From positions 480,640 to 544,639 of the forward strand of contig NZ_JACAPR010000011.1 in the NCBI RefSeq assembly GCF_013385635.1: a stretch of DNA of 64,000 nucleotides, given 5' to 3'. The notes below the pieces were generated by a model. It was not told the DNA's origin, did no database searches, and was given only the letters and a program-made list of their open reading frames with translations. Within the stretch, counting starts at the first letter, position 1, and each line of letters begins with the position of its first letter. Source of the stretch: Pseudomonas gingeri (lineage in GTDB: Bacteria > Pseudomonadota > Gammaproteobacteria > Pseudomonadales > Pseudomonadaceae). Positions 55,772 to 63,900 of this stretch are shown in pieces. The position numbers and the translations under genes are program-made.

Positions 55772-57003
55772 GTCTGCTCTCGTCGCAAGCTGCTCCAAGC
55801 CGGACCGGATCGGGCGTATTGCTGCTGCTCGGCAGCTGCCTGCCGGTACTGGGTGGCGTGCTGATCGCGCCGGTGTTGCCGCGTATCGCCGGGCATTTCG
55901 CCGGCAACGCCAATGTCGGTGTACTGGTGCCGATCGTGCTGACCTTGCCGGCCCTGATGATCGCGCTGTTTTCGCCGTTCGCCGGCTGGCTTTCCGACCG
56001 CCTCGGGCGCAAGCGCCTGCTGGTGCTGGCGATGCTGCTGTATGGCATCTGCGGTCCCTTGCCGATGCTGCTCGACGACCTCGATGCGATCCTGCTCAGC
56101 CGGGCCGGACTGGGGTTGGCGGAGGCGGCGATCATGACCTGCTGCACGGCGCTGATCGGTGACTATTACGATGGCCGCGAGCGGGTGCAACTGCTCTCCT
56201 GGCAGACCATTGTCACCTCCTTGTCGGCCACCGCCTTTTTCATGCTCGGCGGCCTCATCGGCGAGCAGGGGTGGCGCGTACCCTTTGCGGTGTACATCGT
56301 CGGCCTGCTGCTGGCACCGCTGATGCACCTGGCGTTGCGGGCGCCGCCGCAAGCCCGGGCAGCGGCCGCGCCGGCCCGGTCCGAGCCGCAAGGCAAAGGG
56401 TTCCCGTGGCGTTCGCTGTCGGTGATCTGCCTGATGACCTTGCTGGCCTCGCTGGGCTTTTTCATCGTACCGGTCCAGACCGGGTTCCTGCTGGAGCATA
56501 TCGGCATCGACTCGCCGCAACGCATCGGCATGGCCATCGGTCTTGGCCATTCGGCGGTGTTCGTCGGTGCCCTGTGCTTTCGTCGCCTGAGCCGTTTCGG
56601 ACCGGGCCTGCTGCTGGCGCTGGCCTTCCTGATTTCCTCGCTGGGCCTGTTGCTGCTGGTCAATGCCGTGGACTACCGCACCGTGGTGATCGCCGTGCTG
56701 ATCAATGGCCTGGGCGGCGGCCTGGCGTTGCCTACGGTACTCAGCTGGGCGCTCTCGACCTTGAGCTTCGAACACCGTGGCAAGGGCACCGGCCTGTTCA
56801 ATGCGGGTTTTTTCGGCGGGCAGTTTGTCAGTCCCCTGCTGGTCATGTCCCTGACCGGCCTGGCCGAAGGGCGCGTCGGAGCGGTGGCGGTGATCGGCTG
56901 GGGGTTGCTGCTGGCGGCGGCCTTTGCCCTGATCGCGCCATTGCTGGCCGGCCTGCGGCTGCTGGACCCGATTCAGGTGCCGGACGACATGGCCTTGCAC
57001 TGA
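55768..57003 (+). CDS. MFS transporter
   Basis: 411 residues, twelve predicted membrane segments. GWLSDRLGRKRLLVLAMLLYG is the canonical loop 2-3 motif, and FNAGFFGGQFVSPLLV lies in the second half. Probably moves the pathway substrate across the inner membrane. ATGA overlap with the RND gene. Confidence 0.91.
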   Translation: MSLLSSQAAPSRTGSGVLLLLGSCLPVLGGVLIAPVLPRIAGHFAGNANVGVLVPIVLTLPALMIALFSPFAGWLSDRLGRKRLLVLAMLLYGICGPLPMLLDDLDAILLSRAGLGLAEAAIMTCCTALIGDYYDGRERVQLLSWQTIVTSLSATAFFMLGGLIGEQGWRVPFAVYIVGLLLAPLMHLALRAPPQARAAAAPARSEPQGKGFPWRSLSVICLMTLLASLGFFIVPVQTGFLLEHIGIDSPQRIGMAIGLGHSAVFVGALCFRRLSRFGPGLLLALAFLISSLGLLLLVNAVDYRTVVIAVLINGLGGGLALPTVLSWALSTLSFEHRGKGTGLFNAGFFGGQFVSPLLVMSLTGLAEGRVGAVAVIGWGLLLAAAFALIAPLLAGLRLLDPIQVPDDMALH

Positions 57004-57077
57004 GATTTGTCGCCCGCGCCGGGAGGCCGGAGGCGGGCAGTTGCATCCAGCCTTTTCACTCCATCGAGGATTGCTCC

Positions 57078-58076
57078 ATGAAACTCGCTACCTTGAACAA
57101 CGGTAGTCGGGACGGCCAGTTGCTGGTCGTCTCCAGGGATCTGCGCCAGGCGGTGCATGCGCAAGGCTTCGATACTTTGCAGCAGGCACTGGAAAACTGG
57201 TCCGAAGCCGCGCCAGTCCTGGGCCGGCAATATCAGGCGCTGAACCGGGCCGAAGCACCCGAAAGCTTTGCGTTCGCGCCGAAACAGGTCAGCGCGCCGT
57301 TGCCCCGTGCCTATCAGTGGTGTGATGGCTCGGCGTTTCTCAATCATGCCCATCTGTTGCAGAAGGCCTTCAACCTGCCACCGTTGGCCGATGAGCGTAT
57401 TCCCTTGATGTACCAGGGCGCCAGTGACGATTTTCTCGGTCCTTGCGACGATGTCCCACTGCCGGATGTGGCCCACGGGATCGATTTCGAGGGGGAGTTC
57501 GCGGTCATTGTCGACGAGGTGCCCATGGGCTGTCCGGTCGACCGGGCCTTGCAACATGTGCGGCTGGTCATGCTGGTCAACGATGTCAGCTTGCGGGGTT
57601 TTCTCCGGCACGAAGTCAGCACCGGTTTCGGATTCTTCCAGGCCAAGCCTTCCTCGAGTTTTTCGCCGGTGGCCGTGACGCCGCAGGAGCTGGGCAGCGC
57701 CTGGCGTGACGGGCGAGTGTGCCTGCCGCTGACGGTGACCTGGAATCAGAAATGGTTCGGCCAGCCGGACGGCGCCGAGATGAGTTTCAGCTTTGCCGAA
57801 CTGATCGCTCATGCGGCCCGGACCCGGCGTCTGCGAGCCGGTACCATCATCGGTTCGGGCACGGTGTCGAATGTCGATCGGGCGGTCGGTTCAGCCTGTA
57901 TCTCGGAGCGCCGCGCCATCGAGATGATCGAACAGGGTCAGGCGCAGACCGGCTTCATGCGTTTTGGCGAGCGCATCCGCATCGAGGCGTTCGACCGTGC
58001 AGGCGACTCGGTATTCGGCGCCATCGACCAGCGTATCGTCGACGCCGGCTTGCCGACCGGGGAGGTGCGGCCATGA
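57078..58076 (+). CDS. Fumarylacetoacetate-hydrolase family protein (long form)
   Basis: 332 residues. The acidic metal site is visible as DFEGEFAVIVDEVP and the Asp in MLVNDVSLRG; GAMIGSGTVSN-like TIIGSGTVSN is near 255. This 330-residue form resembles tyrosine-pathway fumarylacetoacetases of bacteria, but no other tyrosine genes are here, so the substrate is probably another acyl-dicarbonyl compound. GAGGATTGC site; ATGA overlap with the cyclase gene. The 74 bases before it may hold a processing or weak promoter site. Confidence 0.9.
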   Translation: MKLATLNNGSRDGQLLVVSRDLRQAVHAQGFDTLQQALENWSEAAPVLGRQYQALNRAEAPESFAFAPKQVSAPLPRAYQWCDGSAFLNHAHLLQKAFNLPPLADERIPLMYQGASDDFLGPCDDVPLPDVAHGIDFEGEFAVIVDEVPMGCPVDRALQHVRLVMLVNDVSLRGFLRHEVSTGFGFFQAKPSSSFSPVAVTPQELGSAWRDGRVCLPLTVTWNQKWFGQPDGAEMSFSFAELIAHAARTRRLRAGTIIGSGTVSNVDRAVGSACISERRAIEMIEQGQAQTGFMRFGERIRIEAFDRAGDSVFGAIDQRIVDAGLPTGEVRP

Positions 58077-58858
58077 CACCACGCAAGCGACGCCTGGTCG
58101 ACCTCTCGGTGACCCTGGAAAACAACCCCTACACCGACCCGCCGCCCTTGTTGCCGAAGATCGAATACACCGACCACCAGGCCGGGGCTCCGGAGCTGCT
58201 GGCAATGTTTCCCGGCTTGCGCCTTGAAGAGCTGCCGGGACAGGAAGCCTGGGCCGCCGAGCGCCTGCACATCACCACCCACAGTGGCACGCATATGGAT
58301 GCGCCGTGGCATTACGCCTCGACCACCGATGGCGGCAAGCCCGCGTACGGTATCGATGAACTGCCATTGGAATGGTGCCTGCGTCCCGGGGTGAAGCTGG
58401 ATTTCCGCCATCTGCCGGACGGCGATGTGGTCAGCGCCGCGCAGATAGAGGCGGAACTGGCGCGTATCGATTATGTCCTGCAGCCGCTGGATATCGTCCT
58501 GGTGAACACCCGGGCCGGGGCCTTGTTCGGTCAGCCCGGTTATCTGGAGGCGGGCGTGGGCATAGGCCGCGAAGGCACGTTGTACCTGCTCGAACGCGGC
58601 GTCCGGGTGGTGGGCACCGATGCCTGGAGTTGGGACGCGCCTTTCAGCCATACCCGCGCCCGATTTGCCGCCAGCGGTGACAGCTCGATCATCTGGGAAG
58701 GGCACAAGGCCGGGCGCGAGATCGGTTACGGGCAGATGGAGAAACTGGCCAACCTGGAGTCCCTGCCTGCCCATGGTTTCGAAGTGTCCTGTTTCCCCTA
58801 CAAGATCAAGCATGCCTCGGCGGGTTTTGTCCGGGCGGTGGCGATCTTCGAGGAGTAG
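58073..58858 (+). CDS. Metal-dependent cyclase-family hydrolase (kynurenine-formamidase-like)
   Basis: 261 residues. The family metal motif HSGTHMDAPWHY lies at about 66-77 and DIVLVNTRAG, WSWDAPF are also conserved. These enzymes hydrolyse or cyclise amide/lactone-like compounds. Last gene of the operon; together with the FAH enzyme it could degrade an imported cyclic substrate. Followed by a hairpin. Confidence 0.9.
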   Translation: MTPRKRRLVDLSVTLENNPYTDPPPLLPKIEYTDHQAGAPELLAMFPGLRLEELPGQEAWAAERLHITTHSGTHMDAPWHYASTTDGGKPAYGIDELPLEWCLRPGVKLDFRHLPDGDVVSAAQIEAELARIDYVLQPLDIVLVNTRAGALFGQPGYLEAGVGIGREGTLYLLERGVRVVGTDAWSWDAPFSHTRARFAASGDSSIIWEGHKAGREIGYGQMEKLANLESLPAHGFEVSCFPYKIKHASAGFVRAVAIFEE

Positions 58859-58868
58859 TCCGGTACTT

Positions 58869-58902
58869 CCCGCGAGTGTTGCTTGAAAGCAGCCCTCGCG
58901 GG
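58869..58902 (+). terminator. Hairpin terminator between convergent genes
   Basis: CCCGCGAG and CTCGCGGG form an 8-bp perfect stem around an 18-base loop, followed by CTTTATC. It sits 11 bases after the cyclase stop and 22 bases before the end of the convergent symporter gene. Confidence 0.6.
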
Positions 58903-58923
58903 CTTTATCGATATCACCGGGGA

Positions 58924-59922
58924 TCAGGGATCGACCTGACCCATCAATTCGCTGACCGACTCCGGACGCTTGGCATAACGTTGCGCCAGCACCGCACAGA
59001 CCATCAACTGGATCTGATGGAACAGCATCAGCGGCAGGATCAACACGCCGATGGTGCTGCCGGCGAACAGCACCTGGGCCATCGGCACGCCGGTCGCCAG
59101 GCTTTTCTTCGAGCCGCAGAAGAGGATGGTGATACGGTCTTCCTGGTCGAAGCCGAAGGCCTTGCCCAGCACGGTGGACGCCAGCAGCACCAGCGCCAGG
59201 ATCACGCCACAGACCACCACCAGGCCGCCCAGGTCCCACAGTGGGATCTGGTGCCAGATGCCTTCGTTCACCGCCTCGCTGAATGCGCTGTAGACCACCA
59301 GCAGGATCGAGCCCTGGTCAACGAACTTCAGCCAGCTCTTGTTGCGTCCCACCCAGGCGCCGATCCAGCGCCGGGCGATCTGTCCGGCAATGAATGGCAG
59401 CAGCAGTTGCACGCTGATCTTCAGGATCGCATCAAGGGTCGAGCCGCCGTCGCCATGGACATTCAGCAGCAGGGTCACCAGCAACGGCGTGAGGAAAATG
59501 CCGAACAGGCTCGACGCCGCCGCACTGCAGATGGCTGCCGGTACGTTGCCACGGGCCAGGGAGGTGAAGGCGATCGCCGACTGCACCGTGGCCGGCAGGG
59601 CGCACAGATAGAGCATGCCCATGTACAGCTTGTCACCGATCAGCGGCGACAGCAGTGGCTTGAGCGCCAGGCCCAGCAGCGGGAACAGGACAAAGGTCAG
59701 GCCGAACACCAGCAGGTGCAGGCGCCAGTGCCCGGCGCCGGCGATGATCGACTCGCGCGACAGTTTGGCACCGTGCAGGAAGAACAGCAGGGCAATGGCG
59801 ATATTGGTCAGCCAGCCGAAGCCGACGGCGACCTGGCCGCCAGCGGGCAGGAGGCTGGCGAGAATCACCACGCTGATCAGGGTCAGGGTGAAGTTGTCGG
59901 GCAAGAAGCGGGGGCGGGTCAT
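58924..59922 (-). CDS. Bile acid:sodium symporter-like protein (SBF-like family)
   Basis: 332 residues, about ten helices (FTLTLISVVILASLLPAGG at the N-terminus, LLPFIAGQIARRWIG mid-protein). The crossover helix motif appears as ALPATVQSAIAFTSLARGN and FCGSKKSLATGVPMA. YfeH/SBF-like members carry unknown organic anions. It is convergent with the operon and has no partner gene. Minus-strand start has no strong ribosome site visible. Confidence 0.88.
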   Translation of the reverse strand: MTRPRFLPDNFTLTLISVVILASLLPAGGQVAVGFGWLTNIAIALLFFLHGAKLSRESIIAGAGHWRLHLLVFGLTFVLFPLLGLALKPLLSPLIGDKLYMGMLYLCALPATVQSAIAFTSLARGNVPAAICSAAASSLFGIFLTPLLVTLLLNVHGDGGSTLDAILKISVQLLLPFIAGQIARRWIGAWVGRNKSWLKFVDQGSILLVVYSAFSEAVNEGIWHQIPLWDLGGLVVVCGVILALVLLASTVLGKAFGFDQEDRITILFCGSKKSLATGVPMAQVLFAGSTIGVLILPLMLFHQIQLMVCAVLAQRYAKRPESVSELMGQVDP

Positions 59923-60013
59923 CGGCTGGGTTATCCGGGAGCAAAAAAACGTTATGTGGACTTTAACCTGTCTGGCGATTGCCGACTAACGCCAATAAGC
60001 CCGCGGATATCGC

Positions 60014-60461
60014 CTAAAGGACATCGCGCAGCGCCTGGTCGGCGGCTTCCAGTGCACCCTCCATATAACCCGGGTGTTCCTGCGCCGCTTCGCTGCCCGA
60101 GACGATCAGCCGTCCGGCCCAGTGGCCTTGCACAGGCTGCACCCGGTGACTGTGGGTGTGACCCGTCTGGTCGTGGAGATCGGCCTCGGTGGCCGTCAGG
60201 CCGTCGCCGGCCCAGTCCTTACCGCTCGACGTCGAGCGCAGGCTGCTGATCCGGCTGTCGAGAACAATCCACTCAGGCGGCAGTTGCCGGGCCAGGGCCC
60301 AGATCGTGTCGTGGTCCCGGACCGGGCGTTGACAGGATACGGCCGCCGAGGCGGGTACGGGCTTCGATCAGCACCCAGTCAACATTCATGCGCGATAATC
60401 GATACGCCGTGTACAGGCCGCTCAGGCCGCCGCCGATAATCGCCACCTTGCCGCTGTTCAT
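60014..60461 (-). pseudogene. Flavin amine oxidase remnant with internal deletions
   Basis: The N-terminus is that of a flavin monoamine oxidase (VAIIGGGLSGLYTAYRLSRM, IEARTRLGGRILS). After RHDLGP the frame breaks: it jumps, one reading frame over, to ALARQLPPEWIVLDSRISSL from the middle of such enzymes, and then directly to WAGDGLTATEADL and the C-terminal FAD-closing part WAGRLIVSGSEAAQEHPGYM ending ALRDVL. Only about 150 of some 360-450 residues remain, so the gene is dead. It lies downstream of the AhpD-like and SDR genes on the same strand. Confidence 0.88.
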
Positions 60462-60543
60462 TGCGATGCTCCGGGTCAAAGGCCAGAACGCCCGCATGGC
60501 CCCCTGGTGCGGGGCGAGACGGGCGTGTTTCGCCAGGTTGCTA

Positions 60544-60885
60544 TCAGTGGTTGTCCAGGGCCGCGTAGGCGTCGAGTACCCGTGCGGAGTAGGTCACTGC
60601 CGCGCCTGCATTGAGCGCGATGGCCACGCCCAGGGCTTCGGCGATCTCCTCGCGGGAAGCCCCGTGCTTGACCGCGGCCTTGGTGTGCACGGCGATGCAG
60701 CCGTCGCAGCGGGTGGTGACCGCCACGGCCAGGGCGATCAATTCGTGGGTCTTGGCATCCAGATGTCCGGTTTTCGCGCCGGCGCCATCCAGCACCTGCA
60801 GGCCGCGCACGGTGTCGGGGGACAGTTTCGCCAGGTCGCCCACGCGGCCCAGCAGGCTTTCGCGGTATTCATTCCAGTCGAGCAT
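60544..60885 (-). CDS. AhpD/carboxymuconolactone-decarboxylase-family protein
   Basis: 113 residues. The redox motif is CDGCIAVHTKAAVKHG (CxxC with the following His) at about 60-75, with ELIALAVAV before it. Peroxidase-type disulfide reductase fold, probably acting on organic hydroperoxides or quinones. ATG 60885; the frame is open further upstream in a region that overlaps the SDR gene, so this is the true start. It lies 30 bases after the SDR stop and forms a two-gene unit with it. Confidence 0.9.
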   Translation of the reverse strand: MLDWNEYRESLLGRVGDLAKLSPDTVRGLQVLDGAGAKTGHLDAKTHELIALAVAVTTRCDGCIAVHTKAAVKHGASREEIAEALGVAIALNAGAAVTYSARVLDAYAALDNH

Positions 60886-60914
60886 GATGTTTTCCCTTGG
60901 TTCGGATACAGGGT

Positions 60915-61688
60915 TCAGATACGGCCCGCGGTGACGCCGCCATCGACCGGCAGCACGGTGCCGGTAATCCACGACGCCTGCTCCGAGGCCATGAACAGGA
61001 TCGCCTCCGCGACGTCGCCCGGCTGACCGTTGCGGCCCAGCGGGTGGAAGGCGTTGAAGGTCGGCAACACGGTCTTGACCTGCTCGTTGTCCATGAAGGT
61101 GTTGTATACCGGCGTCTCCACCACGGCGGGGGCCACGGTGTTGATGCGGATATTCGACGACGCCAGCTCGATGGCCAGGTTGCGGGTCAGGGCATGTACG
61201 CCCGCGTTGGCTGCCGAATAGGCCGCCGAGGGTGTCGCGCCGATGGCTTGCAGGGCCCACAGCGAACCGGTCTGCACGATGGCGCCAGCGCCACGCTGCT
61301 GCATTGCCTTGGCCGCGGCCTGGGCCATGAAGAATTTGCCCTTGAGAATGATGTCGACGAAACCGTCGTATTCCTGCTCGTCCAGTTCCAGGAAGGGCTT
61401 GGGATTGAACACGCCGGCATTGTTGATCAGGATGTCGACGCCGCCGAACTCGGCGCTGGCCAGTTCGACCAGGGCCTTGGCGGTGGCGGGCTTGGCGATA
61501 TCACCGGCGAGGAAGCGTACCTGTTGGCCGGTAGGGTCGATCTGCGCGGCGGCTTGTTGCAGTTTTGCCGCGTCACGGCCGCCGATCACCACGCTGGCGC
61601 CTTCGGCCACCAGGCGTTTTGCAACCTCTTTACCGATCCCTGAACCGCCGCCGGTGACGATGGCGACCTTGGAAGAAAATCTTTTCAT
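60915..61688 (-). CDS. Short-chain dehydrogenase/reductase with altered catalytic residues
   Basis: 257 residues. The cofactor loop TGGGSGIG, DILINNAG and the C-terminal PVDGG are normal. The catalytic Ser142 (TGSLWA) and Tyr157 (AYSAAN) are present, but the Lys of YxxxK is Asn161 (codon AAC) and the catalytic Asn of the NxxG motif is Ile114 (DIILKG). So the enzyme may be inactive or use another mechanism. AGGG ribosome site. Controlled, by position, by the divergent LysR gene. Confidence 0.88.
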   Translation of the reverse strand: MKRFSSKVAIVTGGGSGIGKEVAKRLVAEGASVVIGGRDAAKLQQAAAQIDPTGQQVRFLAGDIAKPATAKALVELASAEFGGVDILINNAGVFNPKPFLELDEQEYDGFVDIILKGKFFMAQAAAKAMQQRGAGAIVQTGSLWALQAIGATPSAAYSAANAGVHALTRNLAIELASSNIRINTVAPAVVETPVYNTFMDNEQVKTVLPTFNAFHPLGRNGQPGDVAEAILFMASEQASWITGTVLPVDGGVTAGRI

Positions 61689-61843
61689 GTTGTTGCCCTG
61701 CGCTGGGTTGGTGAAATAGTCTTGGCCGTTCTACTCTTGCACTTGATTGCTGTAGTGCCTCGGCTTGGTTGCTATTCTTCGCTTTGCCGACAGCGCTCAC
61801 AAACCAGAAGTTTTTTTCAGTCATTAAAGAAAATCTTTAACCT

Positions 61844-62767
61844 ATGAGCGCTCCTACCTACCTCAATGCCCTGCGCGCCTTTGAAGCGGCGGCCCGGCAC
61901 CAGAGCTTTTCGGCAGCGGCCGCCGAACTGCATGTGACCTCGGCAGCGGTCGGGCAGCAGGTGCGAACCCTGGAGTCCTGGTTGGGCGTGACGCTGTTCA
62001 ATCGCGCCTCCAGCGGTTCGGCGCGACTGGTGCTGACCGATGTCGCGCGCAAGGCGCTGCCGGATATTCGCGAAGGCTTCGAACGCCTGGGCGTCGGTCT
62101 GGCGCGCTTGAAGGAGGGTTCGCTCAGTACCGGCCTGACCGTGACGGTGAGCCCGGCGTTTGCCGCCAAGTGGCTGTTGCCGCGCATCGAGCGTTTCCAG
62201 CTGGCCCATCCGCAGACCGATGTGCTGCTGGACACCAACCTGCGCCCGCTGGATTTCATTGCCGAAGGCATGGATATCGGCGTTCGATACGGCGCCGGAC
62301 GCTGGCCGGGACTGACGGCGATCAAGCTGATGGACGAGGAAATGTACCCGGTCTGCGCGCCCGGTTATCCACTGCTGGAGAACGGGCGATTGCCGCCGGC
62401 GAGACTGGTTGAGGCGACATTGATCCATGACTTGTCGATGGCCGGCGACCCGGCCTACCCGACATGGCGCACCTGGCTCGATGCGTCGGGATACGGTGAT
62501 ATCAATGCCGAGCACGGGTTGCGCATCAACAATTCGGCGGCGGTACTGCAAGCGGCCATCGACGGCCAGGGGTTGGCCCTGGGACGTAGCGTGATGTTGC
62601 GTGAAGACCTGGCGGCCGGGCGGCTGATCCGCCCCTTTGGCGAAGCCAGCCACCCGCTGGCGTTCGCCTATTACATCGTCTATCGCCCAGAGGCGGAAGG
62701 GCTGGCGAAGATCCAGGCGTTTCGTGACTGGTTACTTGAGCAAGTGTCCCCGGCCATCGGCGTTTGA
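61844..62767 (+). CDS. LysR-family regulator (GcvA-like)
   Basis: 307 residues. LNALRAFEAAARHQSFSAAA and ELHVTSAAVGQQVRTLE form the helix-turn-helix; the effector domain has FAAKWLLPRIERFQLAHP and GMDIGVRYGAGRWPGL, the GcvA/AmpR type. It is divergent from the SDR-AhpD unit with about 155 bases between starts. That gap contains an A/T-rich stretch with T-N11-A-type half-sites but no gene. Confidence 0.92.
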   Translation: MSAPTYLNALRAFEAAARHQSFSAAAAELHVTSAAVGQQVRTLESWLGVTLFNRASSGSARLVLTDVARKALPDIREGFERLGVGLARLKEGSLSTGLTVTVSPAFAAKWLLPRIERFQLAHPQTDVLLDTNLRPLDFIAEGMDIGVRYGAGRWPGLTAIKLMDEEMYPVCAPGYPLLENGRLPPARLVEATLIHDLSMAGDPAYPTWRTWLDASGYGDINAEHGLRINNSAAVLQAAIDGQGLALGRSVMLREDLAAGRLIRPFGEASHPLAFAYYIVYRPEAEGLAKIQAFRDWLLEQVSPAIGV

Positions 62768-62775
62768 GTCATGGA

Positions 62776-63414
62776 CTACAACTCCGCCCGGCCGCCGTCG
62801 ATGACCATTTCAGCTCCGAGCATATAGCGCGAGCGGTCGCTTGCCAGGAAGCAGACCGCCTCGGCGATTTCCTCCGGCAAGCCCATGCGGCCGGCGGGCA
62901 CCTGGCCGCCGACCTTGGCCGCATAGGCCTCGAACGCCTCCTGTGTCTGCCCCGCCTGGCGATGCAGCGGGGTCGCTATGGAACCGGGGCTGACGGCATT
63001 GACGCGGATCTGCCGGTCCAGCAGCTCGGCGGACAGGGTCCGGGCGAAGGAGCGCACCGCGGCCTTGGACGCCGACAGCAACGAGCGGCCCGGGGCGCCG
63101 ATCTGGTTGAGCCAGGAGGTGTTGAGAATGATCGAACCGCCCTTGGGCATCAGTGGCACCAGGGCCTGTACGGCGAAATAGACGCCCTTGACATTGACCG
63201 CCAGCAATTGGTCGATCATCGCCTCGTCGGTGCTCGCCAGCGGCGTGCCATAGGCGACCCCGGCGTTGGCAAACAGGATGTCGAGGCTGCCGAACGCCAG
63301 CTCGACCTGCTCGCGTACCGATTGCATGTCGGCCTGGCGGCGAACATCGGCGGCAATCGCCAGGCCGATGCCTGACGAGCCGCCGGTGATCAGTGCGGTT
63401 TTACCGTGGAGCAT
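62776..63414 (-). CDS. Truncated short-chain dehydrogenase/reductase
   Basis: 212 residues, about 35-40 shorter than relatives. The cofactor loop TGGSSGIGLAIAA is followed at once by DVRRQADMQSVREQVE, so the second strand and helix of the Rossmann fold that bind the adenine ribose are missing; the deletion keeps the frame. FANAG, VNVKG (Asn74) and the catalytic Ser100 are present, but the Tyr of YxxxK is Leu113 (LLSASKAAVRS), while Lys117 remains. Probably inactive or degenerate; kept as a gene because the frame is intact. ATG 63414 has no convincing ribosome site. Confidence 0.7.
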   Translation of the reverse strand: MLHGKTALITGGSSGIGLAIAADVRRQADMQSVREQVELAFGSLDILFANAGVAYGTPLASTDEAMIDQLLAVNVKGVYFAVQALVPLMPKGGSIILNTSWLNQIGAPGRSLLSASKAAVRSFARTLSAELLDRQIRVNAVSPGSIATPLHRQAGQTQEAFEAYAAKVGGQVPAGRMGLPEEIAEAVCFLASDRSRYMLGAEMVIDGGRAEL

Positions 63415-63900
63415 GCCGATAACCTCTGGGATAAGTGGGCTTTCGGCACAAAGGGTGACGCTGTATCCGGACTCTCCGACTTGAGTGCGGTCGCGGTCGA
63501 ACTTCACCGTGGTATGGACGAACTCCTGGTGACTGCGTTGCCCGTTTGCATAGGACACCAGCCAGTCAAGGGGCTTGCCCAGGCGGCCAGCAGTGGCGCG
63601 GATGCTGCTGTGGCTACCGGCTGGCAGAGGCTCATGACGGTTGGCTCGGCCTTGGCTGTCGAGGCAGCGCTCGACAGCGTGGCGAGCAGTGCCACTGGAA
63701 TGCCGAATACCCATGCTGCCGTACCTGCGGAAACTCGTGCCATGCTCTTTCTCAACGCGTGCTTGATGAAACCGGTGCGGGTTGTCCGCGCCGGAAAAAC
63801 TAGCACAGCGGCGTTGCCGTCTTGATGAAACCGTTTTGCGGTCAGTTTCATCAAGACGGCAATACGCGGATAAACGAGCACTGAGCAAGCGTTGTGGGAA
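63415..63900. other. 486-base stretch without a supported gene
   Basis: On the minus strand a 125-codon frame (63504-63881) contains a plausible export signal (MARVSAGTAAWVFGIPVALLATLSSA) but then loses any recognisable family and stops. Another minus frame runs into the truncated SDR. The stretch also holds a large inverted repeat and repeated TTGATGAAACCG elements. It looks like decayed coding DNA plus regulatory sequence between the SDR and the ABC ATPase gene. Confidence 0.55.
63814..63862. repeat. 18-bp perfect inverted repeat, 13-base spacer
   Basis: TTGCCGTCTTGATGAAAC (63814-63831) and its exact complement GTTTCATCAAGACGGCAA (63845-63862). A third partial copy, CTTGATGAAACCG, occurs in direct orientation at 63762-63774, matching 63821-63833. 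Stem of this length could be an operator for a dimeric regulator, or a transcript hairpin. It lies 39 bases beyond the end of the ABC ATPase gene. Confidence 0.75.

Noticed and set aside
63504..63881. 125-codon minus-strand frame with a possible signal peptide
   Set aside because: No ribosome site, no family, and it runs through the inverted repeat; treated as decayed DNA.
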